From an uncultured Oscillospiraceae bacterium (GTDB lineage Bacteria > Bacillota > Clostridia > Oscillospirales > Acutalibacteraceae): 32,710 nt of DNA. The DNA is taken from assembly GCA_949297075.1 (NCBI GenBank), contig CASFRX010000067.1, positions 1 through 32,710 of the forward strand. Direction: 5' to 3'. Position 1 is the first letter of the stretch. Every line of letters starts with the position of its first letter. The notes below the pieces were generated by a model that was given only the letters and a program-made list of their open reading frames with translations, had not been told where the DNA came from and did no database searches. The position numbers and the translations under genes are program-made. This document shows, piece after piece, positions 1-8,041 of this stretch.

Positions 1-165
1 GAAGATGTAATAGAAATGATGCTTGCAGGTGCAACTGCGGTGCAGGTTGGCGCGGCAAACCTTGTTGACCCCTTTGCCTGCCGTGATATTATAGATAATT
101 TACCTATGGTAATGGAAAAATACGGTATAAATGATTTGAATGAAATTATAGGAGGCGCACACTAA
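1..165 (+). CDS. pyrD: Dihydroorotate dehydrogenase, C-terminal end (partial)
   Basis: The window opens inside this gene; the last 54 residues are visible. PyrD oxidises dihydroorotate to orotate, the fourth step of UMP synthesis. The tail shows AGATAVQVGAAN followed by a Phe-Ala-Cys-Arg stretch, the FMN-phosphate-binding end of the TIM barrel in the class 1 family. The stop TAA overlaps the A of the pyrF start codon by one base, and the pyrF ribosome binding site lies within the last pyrD codons, so the two are translationally coupled. In Clostridia this form usually works with an electron-transfer subunit PyrK, which would lie upstream and outside the window; that part is inference. Confidence 0.88.
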   Translation, partial: EDVIEMMLAGATAVQVGAANLVDPFACRDIIDNLPMVMEKYGINDLNEIIGGAH

Positions 166-863
166 TGGGAAAAGATGTAATTGTTGCTTGCGATTTTGCG
201 AGCAAGGCTGATGTTATGAGCTTTCTGGATAAGTTCACTGATTGCAAGCCCTTTGTTAAAATAGGCATGGAGCTTTACTATGCAGAAGGTCCTCAGATTG
301 TTAAAGAGATTAAAGAAAGAGGACATAAGATTTTCCTTGATTTAAAACTTCACGATATCCCAAACACAGTAAAAAAATCAATGGCCGTGCTTTCGCACCT
401 TGATGTTGATATGACTAATCTTCACGCAAGCGGAACAATCACAATGATGCAGGCAGGCTTAGAGGGACTTACAAGGCCTGACGGTACTCGTCCGCTTCTT
501 ATTGCCGTTACTCAGCTCACCTCCACAAATCAGGAGCGTATGGAAGAAGATTTGCTCATCAAGGAGCCCATTGACAAGGTTGTTATGCACTACGCTAAAA
601 ATGCGGCAACCGCAGGCCTTGACGGTGTTGTTTGTTCACCGCTGGAGGCGGGCAAGGTTCACGAAACATGCGGCGAAAAGTTTTTGACAGTTACTCCCGG
701 CGTACGCTTTGCTGACGGCGAAATCGGTGACCAGTCTCGTGTTATGACTCCTGCTCAGGCTAAGGAAATCGGCAGTGACTATATTGTTGTTGGCCGTCCT
801 ATCACAGCCGCTAAGGATCCTGTAGCCGCATATAAGCGCTGTGTGGCAGAATTTGTTGATTAA
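165..863 (+). CDS. pyrF: Orotidine 5'-phosphate decarboxylase
   Basis: This gene makes UMP from OMP, the last step of de novo pyrimidine synthesis, in the cytosol. The 232-residue protein has the usual length of the short PyrF type. The catalytic charged network is visible as DLKLHDIPNT (Asp-x-Lys-x-x-Asp), with an N-terminal ACDF segment, a TPGVR motif and a phosphate-binding VVGRPIT near the C-terminus. The start is fixed by GGAGG nine bases upstream, inside pyrD, and by the TAATG overlap with the pyrD stop. pyrE follows after 21 bases. The order D-F-E-B-I forms one operon. Confidence 0.96.
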   Translation: MGKDVIVACDFASKADVMSFLDKFTDCKPFVKIGMELYYAEGPQIVKEIKERGHKIFLDLKLHDIPNTVKKSMAVLSHLDVDMTNLHASGTITMMQAGLEGLTRPDGTRPLLIAVTQLTSTNQERMEEDLLIKEPIDKVVMHYAKNAATAGLDGVVCSPLEAGKVHETCGEKFLTVTPGVRFADGEIGDQSRVMTPAQAKEIGSDYIVVGRPITAAKDPVAAYKRCVAEFVD

Positions 864-884
864 TTAAAAGGAGATAGATAAGCT

Positions 885-1523
885 ATGAAAAAGACTATTG
901 CTAAGGATTTACTTAAAATTCAGGCTGTATTTTTTCGCCCCGAAGAGCCTTTTACATGGGCGAGCGGCATCAAGAGCCCTGTTTACTGCGATAACCGCCT
1001 TATCCTTACCGCTCCCGAAGCTCGTAAGGATGTTGAAAACGGACTTGCAGCAATAATCAAAGAAAATTATCCTGATGTTGAAGTGCTTATGGGTACATCA
1101 ACCGCAGGTATTGCTCATGCCGCTATCACAGCAGAAATCATGGGACTTCCTATGGGCTATGTCAGAGGTTCAAGCAAGGATCACGGCAGACAGAACCGAA
1201 TCGAAGGAAAGCTTGAAGCAGGACAAAAGGTAGTAGTTGTTGAAGACCTTATTTCAACGGGCGGCAGTGTAATTGATGTTGTTGATGCGCTTCGTGAGGT
1301 CGGTGCAGATGTTCTCGGTATTGCTTCTATTTTCACATACGGTATGCAGAAAGGTCTTGACCGCCTTGCAGCCGCAAATGTTAAAAATGTAAGTCTTACA
1401 GATTTTGACTGCATTGCGGAGGTAGCGGCGGAAGAAGGATATATTGCCAAGGAAGATATTGCAAGACTTATCAAATTCCGCAATAATCCCTCCGATGAAA
1501 GCTGGATTGGTGAAGCAAAATGA
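885..1523 (+). CDS. pyrE: Orotate phosphoribosyltransferase
   Basis: PyrE joins orotate to PRPP to give OMP. The 212-residue protein carries the type I phosphoribosyltransferase PRPP loop [13 protein letters not shown] (about residues 116-128) and an N-terminal segment, [14 protein letters not shown], typical of PyrE. An AAGGAG ribosome binding site precedes the ATG. The stop overlaps the pyrB start as ATGA, so pyrB is probably translated by coupling. The C-terminus is slightly longer than in enterobacterial PyrE but normal for Firmicutes. Confidence 0.96.
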   Translation: MKKTIAKDLLKIQAVFFRPEEPFTWASGIKSPVYCDNRLILTAPEARKDVENGLAAIIKENYPDVEVLMGTSTAGIAHAAITAEIMGLPMGYVRGSSKDHGRQNRIEGKLEAGQKVVVVEDLISTGGSVIDVVDALREVGADVLGIASIFTYGMQKGLDRLAAANVKNVSLTDFDCIAEVAAEEGYIAKEDIARLIKFRNNPSDESWIGEAK

Positions 1524-2431
1524 GAAGCTTAATTGATATTCTTGAGCTTAATACTGAAGAAATAGAAGAGCTTATTCATAAGGCTAACGATATTATTGCA
1601 AATCCTTCAAAATACAGCGAAAAATGCCGAGGAAAGAAGCTTGCTACTCTTTTCTTTGAGCCTTCAACAAGAACAAGACTTAGCTTCGAGGCGGCTATGT
1701 ATGAGCTTGGCGGCAATGTTCTCGGCTTTTCCGAAGCGCAAAGCTCATCTGCCGCAAAGGGCGAAAGTGTTGCTGATACAGCTAAAATGATATCCTGCTA
1801 TGCGGATATTGTTGCCATGCGTCATCCTAAAGAGGGCGCACCTCTTGTTGCCGCAATGAATGCAACAATTCCCGTAATAAATGCCGGGGACGGCGGACAC
1901 AACCACCCCACACAAACCCTTACGGATTTGCTCACAATCTACAGAGAAAAGGGTAGGCTTGACAATTTAACCGTCGGTTTCTGCGGAGATTTAAAGTTTG
2001 GCAGAACAGTTCATTCACTTATTAATGCTCTTTCAAGGTATAAGAATATAAAGTTCGTCCTTGTTTCTCCTGAGGAATTGAAGCTTCCCGGCTATGTAAA
2101 GGATAACCTTAAAAAAAGCGGTCTCGAATATGTTCAGACAACGGATTTAGACGCCGTAATGCCTGAGCTTGATATTCTCTACATGACCCGTGTTCAGCGC
2201 GAACGATTCTTTAACGAGGAGGATTATCTCCGCCTGAGAGATACTTATATTCTCCGTCCTGAGCGCCTCAGTAATGCAAAGGAAGATTTGTCTATACTTC
2301 ATCCGCTTCCCCGTGTAAACGAAATAAGCGTTGCTATAGATAACGACCCCAGAGCTTGCTATTTTAAGCAGGCATTAAACGGCAAGTTTATCCGCATGGC
2401 GCTTATATTAAAGCTGTTGGAGGTTGAATGA
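1520..2431 (+). CDS. pyrB: Aspartate carbamoyltransferase, catalytic subunit
   Basis: PyrB condenses carbamoyl phosphate with aspartate, the committed step of pyrimidine synthesis. At 303 residues it is a normal catalytic chain. The carbamoyl-phosphate site [13 protein letters not shown] is at about residues 48-60, the catalytic loop AAKGES follows, and HNHPTQ and LHPLPR complete the active site. Its ATG overlaps the pyrE stop (ATGA), and only a weak purine run precedes it, which fits translational coupling. A pyrI gene directly downstream shows that this is the class B enzyme, (c3)2(r2)3, with nucleotide feedback control. Confidence 0.97.
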   Translation: MRSLIDILELNTEEIEELIHKANDIIANPSKYSEKCRGKKLATLFFEPSTRTRLSFEAAMYELGGNVLGFSEAQSSSAAKGESVADTAKMISCYADIVAMRHPKEGAPLVAAMNATIPVINAGDGGHNHPTQTLTDLLTIYREKGRLDNLTVGFCGDLKFGRTVHSLINALSRYKNIKFVLVSPEELKLPGYVKDNLKKSGLEYVQTTDLDAVMPELDILYMTRVQRERFFNEEDYLRLRDTYILRPERLSNAKEDLSILHPLPRVNEISVAIDNDPRACYFKQALNGKFIRMALILKLLEVE

Positions 2432-2432
2432 A

Positions 2433-2855
2433 ATGAAAATTGATTCTATCAAAAACGGTATTGTAATTGACCACATAACAGCGGGCAAGGGTATGCGTAT
2501 TTATAATATACTCGGTCTTGACAGCTTGGATTGCAGTGTTGCGTTGATTAAAAATGTTTCCAGCTCCAAAAGAGGTAAGAAAGACATAATCAAGGTTGAC
2601 GCTGAATTTGATGTTGATACGGATATTTTGGGCTATGTTGATCCCGGTGCAACGGTTAATATCATCAAAAATGAAGAAACTGTTGAAAAGAAAAAGCTTG
2701 AATTACCTGAAAAGCTTACCAATGTCATAGCTTGCAAAAATCCCCGTTGTATAACTTCAACTGAGCAGGAATTGCCGCAAATCTTCAAACTCACCGATAA
2801 AGAAAAGAAAATATACCGCTGTATTTATTGCGAAACCGCAGCAGCAAAAGAATAA
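2433..2855 (+). CDS. pyrI: Aspartate carbamoyltransferase, regulatory subunit
   Basis: PyrI binds CTP, UTP or ATP and bridges PyrB trimers, giving feedback control. The 140-residue protein begins MKIDSIKNGIVIDHI, as in the family, and keeps the four zinc-binding cysteines in the C-terminal domain: C101 and C106 (CKNPRC) and C130 and C133 (CIYC). An in-frame TTG at 2424 would add three residues, but GGAGG at 2419-2423 sits nine bases before this ATG and touches the TTG, so the ATG is chosen. A terminator follows 12 bases after the stop, ending the pyr operon. Confidence 0.95.
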   Translation: MKIDSIKNGIVIDHITAGKGMRIYNILGLDSLDCSVALIKNVSSSKRGKKDIIKVDAEFDVDTDILGYVDPGATVNIIKNEETVEKKKLELPEKLTNVIACKNPRCITSTEQELPQIFKLTDKEKKIYRCIYCETAAAKE

Positions 2856-2867
2856 CTTTTATTATCA

Positions 2868-2910
2868 AACAGTGCCATTCTTCAAAAGCGAAGAATGGCA
2901 CTGTTTTTTA
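2868..2910 (+). terminator. Rho-independent terminator of the pyr operon
   Basis: A perfect 16-bp stem (2868-2883 with 2890-2905) around a six-base loop is followed by a run of T on the plus strand. It lies between convergent pyrI and ackA. The reverse strand has only a poor T tract after the stem, so it is chiefly a plus-strand terminator, although the hairpin could also protect the ackA mRNA end. Confidence 0.92.
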
Positions 2911-2931
2911 ATGTAATTCTTTAACCTGAGA

Positions 2932-4137
2932 TTAAAGAGATTCTGCGATTTCTTTTGTATCTCTTGCGATAGCAAGCTCTTCATTTGTGGGAAGAACGAA
3001 TACCTTTACTTTTGAAGCGGGTGTGCTGATTTCGCCCTCTTTGCCCTTAATAAGTGTTTTGTTGTACTCGTGGTCTATGTCAATACCAAGGTATGTGAGG
3101 TTGGAGCAAACATCATCACGAAGGTCGAATGTGTTTTCTCCGATGCCGCCTGTGAATACGATTGCATCAACGCCATCCATGGCTGCTACATAGCTGCCAA
3201 TAACCTTGCGTACCTGATATTTGAGGATTTTTCTTGCAAGCGCCGCTCTCTCGTTGCCCTCGTCAATAGCTTTGAGCAAGTCACGGTCATCGCTGGAAAC
3301 GCCGGAAACGCCGAGATAACCGGATTTTTTGTTGAGAACATCACTTGCTGTTTTTGTATCCCAACCCTCTTTTTCCATAAGGAAGAGAATAGCAGAGGGG
3401 TCAACTGCGCCGCAGCGTGTGCCCATTTCAAAACCGTCAAGGGGAGTAAGACCCATTGATGTATCAATGACCTTGCCGCCCTTAACAGCTGTGATTGATG
3501 AACCGTTGCCGAGGTGGCAGGTGACAATCTTAAGCTCCTCGATGGGCTTGTTCATAACCTCTGCACAGCGTGCGCTTACGAAGCGATGAGATGTGCCGTG
3601 GAATCCGTAGCGGCGAATCTGATATTTCTCTGTGTATTCATAGGGGATGGGGAATGTGTAAGCTTCTTCGGGCATTGTGCTGTGAAACGCATTGTCGAAA
3701 ACAGCAATTTCGGGAACATCGGGACCGAAAACCTCAAAGCAAGCTTTGATACCCTGAATGTGTGCAGGATTGTGAAGGGGAGCAAGGTCGCAAAGGCTTT
3801 CAATGCCTTTGATAACTTCATCGTTTATGAGTACGCTCTTCTGGAAGAGTGAACCGCCTTGAACAACTCTGTGGCCGACAGCGGCGATTTCGGAAAGGTT
3901 GTCAATAACCTTGCAGTCGCCCTGAGTGAGAACCTTTTTAACCTCAATAAAAGCTTCTGTGTGGTTCTTGAGAGGAACTTCGTAGAAGAATTTTCTTCCA
4001 TCGGCAGTTTTGCCGTCAATCTGACCGGCAAAGCCAACCTTTTCGCAAATACCTTTTGCAATCATCTGCTCGGTTTCCATATCAATAAGCTGATATTTAA
4101 GCGATGAACTGCCTGCGTTAATAACAAGTACTTTCAT
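2932..4137 (-). CDS. ackA: Acetate kinase
   Basis: AckA transfers phosphate from acetyl phosphate to ADP, yielding acetate and ATP in fermentation. The 401-residue protein has the family's standard length and motifs: VINAGSSSLKYQL at the N-terminus, FDNAFHSTMP, YGFHGTSHRFV, CHLGNGSS, GTRCGAVDP (catalytic Arg region) and FTGGIGENT. One family position reads HRVVQGG where His is common before the GG pair; I attach no function to this. A GGAGG lies ten bases before the ATG. The gene follows the ceramidase-like gene by 42 bases with no terminator between, so it may be partly read through from there. The phosphotransacetylase gene is not adjacent. Confidence 0.97.
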   Translation of the reverse strand: MKVLVINAGSSSLKYQLIDMETEQMIAKGICEKVGFAGQIDGKTADGRKFFYEVPLKNHTEAFIEVKKVLTQGDCKVIDNLSEIAAVGHRVVQGGSLFQKSVLINDEVIKGIESLCDLAPLHNPAHIQGIKACFEVFGPDVPEIAVFDNAFHSTMPEEAYTFPIPYEYTEKYQIRRYGFHGTSHRFVSARCAEVMNKPIEELKIVTCHLGNGSSITAVKGGKVIDTSMGLTPLDGFEMGTRCGAVDPSAILFLMEKEGWDTKTASDVLNKKSGYLGVSGVSSDDRDLLKAIDEGNERAALARKILKYQVRKVIGSYVAAMDGVDAIVFTGGIGENTFDLRDDVCSNLTYLGIDIDHEYNKTLIKGKEGEISTPASKVKVFVLPTNEELAIARDTKEIAESL

Positions 4138-4179
4138 GTGTTTATTGCCTCCGATTTATATTGAATATTAAGTATTTTA

Positions 4180-5763
4180 TTATCTTACTTCATCAAGAAG
4201 TGCGAAAAATGCAGATGTGAATGTTGAGCCGGCAACTGAGCCTGTTGCAACGATTTCTTCGTTTTCGCAAAGGAATGAATGCCAGCTGTTGTCGGTAAGA
4301 ATGTAGCCCATTTGGTCGTTAGTGATACCGAAAACAAGGGTTGTTTTGCGGTCTGTCTTATCTTTAATAGGGGCGTAATCCCAATCCTTACCCTGCCAGG
4401 AATCCTCGGCTGTTGCAGCGCCGCCGAAAGCAATTTCGGGAGCAAGCTCGCCGGGAGCAATAACAACGGCAAAGTCCTTGCCAAGCTCGAGGTAGGCAAT
4501 TTCTGTTACAACATCATACTTCATAAATCCGCTTTTTACAACTGTGTTTGTGAGCAGACCGCACTTTGCGGCAAGCAGAAGAATGTTGTTTTCTGTTGGG
4601 ACGGTGATAGTTTTGCTTGCATAGTTGAGAATGGGCTCAACCTGTGCCGAATCCTGTATTGAGCAAGCTTTTTCGCCAAGTCTCTTACCGAATGCGGCTA
4701 GCCTTGCATAACGCTCGCCATACTGTGCGGTAAGCTCTTCGTCAACATCAAGGGTATCGCCGTAGTTTGAGGTGATGGCAAGCTCTGCGCCTTGAATCAT
4801 AATAAAGTTGGCATTTGCATTTTCGTTAATATACTTTTCCATGTAGTAGGGATAATCGCCTGTAACTGTTGTACCGGCGGCGCCCATACCTACTGTGTGT
4901 ATGGCAAGATTTATAAGCCATGTTTCTTTTGAGCTGTCGTTTAGAGGAACAAAGCGGAAACGGTTTATGTTGGGGTCGATAACCTGCGGGTCACGCTTGT
5001 CACGGATGTATTCGGAAATATCAACAGAGCCGTAATAGAGATTACCGGCTTCCATGGATTCTACAGCATCCTTAACCGATTTAACAACGGTTGCATAAAG
5101 ATGCTCCATGTATTCTTCGCTTTGTCCGCTGGGGTTTTTAATGCCGAGAATGTTTCTCGTGGGGCCAAGGAAGATGGCGGAAAGAAGATCGCCGTTCATT
5201 CCGTATGTGTCAACACAGCTGTGCTGATGAAGCGCAGAGATATTGATGCTTGTTATGTTCTTTTCCTTTGCATAGTCTGCAAGCATTGAACGGATTTTAA
5301 TAACTTCTGAATTAGCAAGACCGAAACAGTCGAGTGCGGCAAAAACGGTGATACCTCTGCCGTCTGACATTGCAATAGTTCTGACTCTTTGGTCATCACG
5401 AACGGCTGTAGCAAGCTTCTTGGTGATTGAAAGACTGCCGCCGACATAGTTTTCAAGCTCTTTGCCTGTTTGGAGAGAACCGCTGCCGTAGCCGACATAC
5501 CAATAATCGCTCTGAGCTTCATCTGCAAATTCGGTTTTTGTATCTGCTACACCGTTCTTTTCAAAATATTCTTCAACAGTATCCCAATCGGGAGTTTTAA
5601 TCATTGCGGCAATGACACCTACAATGCCTTGAAGAATTTTTTCTCCGGCTGAAAGGAAGGTCTGTTCAGAGGAGGAATATTCGCTTGCAGCAAATGTAGG
5701 AACAGCAGTTGCGCTGCAAAGCATTGCTGCACACAGAATTATTGATATTACGCGTTTTTTCAT
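4180..5763 (-). CDS. Secreted neutral/alkaline ceramidase-like protein
   Basis: The 527-residue protein starts with a clear signal peptide (MKKR, hydrophobic core, cleavage near TFAA at residues 23-26), so it is exported. The rest resembles the N-terminal catalytic domain of neutral ceramidases, zinc amidases that cut the N-acyl chain from sphingoid bases. Candidate zinc ligands are visible in order: ALHQHS (H179/H181), AIHTVGMG (H289), APGE (E439) and NDQMGY (Y487). The 108-residue step from H181 to H289 matches the step I recall between the two His ligands of the Pseudomonas enzyme. The GDVSPN motif carrying the catalytic Ser of true ceramidases seems replaced by GAELAI (325-330), so substrate and activity are uncertain. 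The C-terminal Ig-like domain of full ceramidases is missing. The gene follows the phosphoesterase by 24 bases. Confidence 0.7.
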   Translation of the reverse strand: MKKRVISIILCAAMLCSATAVPTFAASEYSSSEQTFLSAGEKILQGIVGVIAAMIKTPDWDTVEEYFEKNGVADTKTEFADEAQSDYWYVGYGSGSLQTGKELENYVGGSLSITKKLATAVRDDQRVRTIAMSDGRGITVFAALDCFGLANSEVIKIRSMLADYAKEKNITSINISALHQHSCVDTYGMNGDLLSAIFLGPTRNILGIKNPSGQSEEYMEHLYATVVKSVKDAVESMEAGNLYYGSVDISEYIRDKRDPQVIDPNINRFRFVPLNDSSKETWLINLAIHTVGMGAAGTTVTGDYPYYMEKYINENANANFIMIQGAELAITSNYGDTLDVDEELTAQYGERYARLAAFGKRLGEKACSIQDSAQVEPILNYASKTITVPTENNILLLAAKCGLLTNTVVKSGFMKYDVVTEIAYLELGKDFAVVIAPGELAPEIAFGGAATAEDSWQGKDWDYAPIKDKTDRKTTLVFGITNDQMGYILTDNSWHSFLCENEEIVATGSVAGSTFTSAFFALLDEVR

Positions 5764-5787
5764 TTTAATTATTTCCTTTCTTATGTA

Positions 5788-7080
5788 TTAAAGCTGAGCT
5801 GTTAATGTTTCGCTCTGATTACCCCAAACATCTTCTGCAACTACTGTTACGGTTGAACCGTCGGAAGCTTTAAATGAATCAAAGGTTACGCTGTCAGGCC
5901 TTTCGGGTTGATAGTAATCGGATAGCTTCCAAGCTTTGTAAATTTCATTACCGGCAGTATCAGTTACAGATATTCTGTATATAAATACTTCGTTATCTCC
6001 CTCAACAGTTGCCTGAGGGACAGTTATTTTATATCTGCCGAAAATATTCTTTATTCTGAGCTTAGCATCCTGAGCAAAAACAGGCGCATTTGATTTTTCG
6101 GCTCTTATTGTGTGGTTATATTTAAGCTTAACGGGAGAAATAACATTATCAATCAAATATTCAGCAACAAATTTTCCCACATTTGCATCCAGAACACGAA
6201 TAAGAACTCGGTTTTGAGCATCGACCTCAATCATAAGCGACTGACACATAGTGTCGTTAGATTGAGGATGTATTCTGTTTTCATTGTCTACGGTAAATTC
6301 ATAGTATGCTAAGCTACCATCGTTAACAGCGGTGTATGTTCCTTGCCAAATTGAACGGGGATCATTAGCAGGGTAGTGTGAGTGGCCCGAAATATCGACA
6401 ACCTGAGGATACTTTGCAAGAACTTTTGAAAATGTATCCATGCCCCAACCGTCTATATCGTAGCTGCCGTAAACGGTGTCTTTAATATGCTCGTGTTGGA
6501 AAACAAAAACAGGTTGAGTAGGTGCATCGAGAACAGCTTGGCTTAACTGCTTATCGAGCCATTTTACCTGCTCGTCGGTGTAGTGAAGTTCCGGAGCGCC
6601 ATTGCCTGAAATGCCGATAAAATGGTAACCGTTGATTACTCTGTGGAAATCGGCTTCCTGACCTGTAATTTCGGAATATATACTGCGTGTATCTGCTCCA
6701 AGGGTTCTGGTGTCATGAGCTCTGCCGAGAACAGCAAGCCTTTGTGTGCCGCTGCGCAGAACGGAATCGGTTGCGGTAACATAGCTCGTGAAAGCAGAGA
6801 TAGTGCCGCTGTCCGTAATGTCGCCGGAGATTATTATTGCATCAACATTTTTGTAATCTTTATCAGCGTCAGCATAAGCATAAGCAGCTTTTAGTGTTTT
6901 GGCAATTCTGGTACAGCCACGGTCGCCGAAGGTTTTTACATGAGAGTCACTTGCAGCAACAAAACGAACCACAGGCGTAAAACCGTCAGTTTTGTTTTCG
7001 GGAGCCGGAGCACTTACAAGCAAACTGAAAATAGGTGCAAAAATTTGAAAAACAGCTAACAACAATGCAGTTAGATTCAT
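5788..7080 (-). CDS. Secreted calcineurin-like metallophosphoesterase
   Basis: The 430-residue protein begins with a hydrophobic export segment (residues 1-24) lacking a basic start. The phosphoesterase domain (about 36-260) shows SDSH (D45, H47), SGDITDSG (D87), FQHEHIKD (H196/H198) and SGHSHY (H233, H235), which build the two-metal site. The usual GNHD motif reads GRAHD here (119-123), so the metal-bridging Asn appears to be lost. A beta-rich, Ig-like region fills residues 300-430, with a run resembling bacterial Ig/fibronectin folds. GGAGGAAG precedes the ATG. It is first in the minus-strand transcript and sits 24 bases before the ceramidase-like gene, suggesting both act on one extracellular substrate. 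The substrate is unknown. Confidence 0.8.
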   Translation of the reverse strand: MNLTALLLAVFQIFAPIFSLLVSAPAPENKTDGFTPVVRFVAASDSHVKTFGDRGCTRIAKTLKAAYAYADADKDYKNVDAIIISGDITDSGTISAFTSYVTATDSVLRSGTQRLAVLGRAHDTRTLGADTRSIYSEITGQEADFHRVINGYHFIGISGNGAPELHYTDEQVKWLDKQLSQAVLDAPTQPVFVFQHEHIKDTVYGSYDIDGWGMDTFSKVLAKYPQVVDISGHSHYPANDPRSIWQGTYTAVNDGSLAYYEFTVDNENRIHPQSNDTMCQSLMIEVDAQNRVLIRVLDANVGKFVAEYLIDNVISPVKLKYNHTIRAEKSNAPVFAQDAKLRIKNIFGRYKITVPQATVEGDNEVFIYRISVTDTAGNEIYKAWKLSDYYQPERPDSVTFDSFKASDGSTVTVVAEDVWGNQSETLTAQL

Positions 7081-7114
7081 AACGCTTCCTCCAAATTCTT
7101 TACTTAATATTATA

Positions 7115-7143
7115 ATTATATATTATAAACGCCAAAAAGTAAA
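7115..7143 (-). promoter_or_regulatory. Probable promoter for the phosphoesterase/ceramidase-like operon
   Basis: On the minus strand TTTACT (7143-7138) and TATAAT (7120-7115) are separated by 17 bases. Two further TATAAT-like boxes lie on each side in this AT-rich gap, so the exact -10 is uncertain. It starts just beyond the darA terminator and reads toward the ATG at 7080. Confidence 0.5.
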
Positions 7144-7146
7144 TAG

Positions 7147-7176
7147 CAAAAGCGGCAAACTGCTAAAGTTTGCCGC
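7147..7176 (-). terminator. Terminator of the ABC/DUF1854/darA operon
   Basis: A perfect 10-bp GC-rich stem (7052-style arms at 7152-7161 and 7167-7176) closes a five-base loop and is followed on the minus strand by four T residues. It lies ten bases after the darA stop. Confidence 0.8.
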
Positions 7177-7185
7177 CTGAATTTA

Positions 7186-7512
7186 TCAATATTTCTCCAT
7201 ACTGTTGACATCAAGAACAAAAACAGTTGCGCCGCCGACTTTTACTTCGCTTTGAAGAGAATTGTTGCTCAAGCCTCTGCCGAAGGAAGAAGTTGAAGGA
7301 TTGATGGCCGTCCTTGTTTGAGAGTATTTTTTTATAATATCTTTGACCCTGGATACATCACCCTCCTCTGCGCCGATTAAAAAGGTTGTATTGCCAACCA
7401 TTAAAAAACCGCCGGTAGTGGAAAGTTTAGTGACGATAAAGTTTTCGCTTGTGAGAGCAGACGACACTACTGCGCTGTCATCGTTATTAACTATAGCAAT
7501 TATAAGTTTCAT
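7186..7512 (-). CDS. darA: Cyclic di-AMP receptor, PII-like
   Basis: DarA (PstA, YaaQ) is a trimeric PII-like protein that binds c-di-AMP; its output partners are unknown in most species. The 108-residue protein aligns by eye along its full length with Bacillus YaaQ: MKLIIAIV at the start, the ligand-binding loops STTGGF (31-36) and GNTTFLIG (40-47), and VGGATVFVLDV near the C-terminus. A GGAGA site precedes the ATG. In many Firmicutes darA sits beside tmk and holB; here it is the last gene of an operon with an ABC exporter and DUF1854, 24 bases behind DUF1854, which suggests a functional link to that transporter. Confidence 0.93.
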   Translation of the reverse strand: MKLIIAIVNNDDSAVVSSALTSENFIVTKLSTTGGFLMVGNTTFLIGAEEGDVSRVKDIIKKYSQTRTAINPSTSSFGRGLSNNSLQSEVKVGGATVFVLDVNSMEKY

Positions 7513-7536
7513 GAAAAAATCTCCTTACATAGTATA

Positions 7537-8025
7537 TTAAACATCAGGTAAAATAAGCTTTATACTGCGTTTATCAAGGGCGTAAAGGTCAGGTATTTCA
7601 TAAAGATTGTCGTTACCGTCCTTAATGAGTATTCTGCCGTCATAGAGTATTTTAATTGATTGATAGCTGTTGATGATTTCAAAGGTGTATATACCTTTGT
7701 CGGTATCAACCGTCCACATCCAGATTTTAAATTTCTCTGTTCTTTTAATGAGTTTAGTTATTTTCGGTATCATATACCGCTCATTTAAACAGCTTAAAAT
7801 AGCTTCCTTTGCATCAGGCATGAGCTGCTCAATATCGCGGATTATCATAACCTCGTTGCCTTCTTCATCGAGGAGCGATATGTATTTCATCAAACCGCTT
7901 ATAGGGAAGAGACGCTGTGGCTCTAAGCTTTTAAATGTTTCGCCTGTATAAAGCTGTGCATCAACAAAAATTTTATCCCTAACCGTAAAACGAACGGCAT
8001 TGGGGTCAACAAAATTTCTTGCCAT
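7537..8025 (-). CDS. DUF1854 family protein
   Basis: The 162-residue cytosolic protein has no signal peptide or membrane segment. It resembles DUF1854 proteins, which are found next to ABC exporters and, in some proteobacteria, among cyanophycin genes; the biochemical role is unknown. Visible features are a MARNFVDP start, an LFPISGLMKYISLLDEEG segment typical of the family, and an aromatic stretch KIWMWTVDTDKG. The reading frame is open to 8076, but GGAGGA lies nine bases before the ATG at 8025 and the longer form would overlap the ABC gene, so the shorter start is used. It lies 16 bases after the ABC gene and 24 before darA. Confidence 0.82.
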   Translation of the reverse strand: MARNFVDPNAVRFTVRDKIFVDAQLYTGETFKSLEPQRLFPISGLMKYISLLDEEGNEVMIIRDIEQLMPDAKEAILSCLNERYMIPKITKLIKRTEKFKIWMWTVDTDKGIYTFEIINSYQSIKILYDGRILIKDGNDNLYEIPDLYALDKRSIKLILPDV

Positions 8026-8041
8026 AATTCGCTCTTCCTCC

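Noticed and set aside
4138..4179. Separate promoter for ackA
   Set aside because: The 42-base gap is AT-rich with TATAAA-like runs but no matching -35, so I cannot support it.
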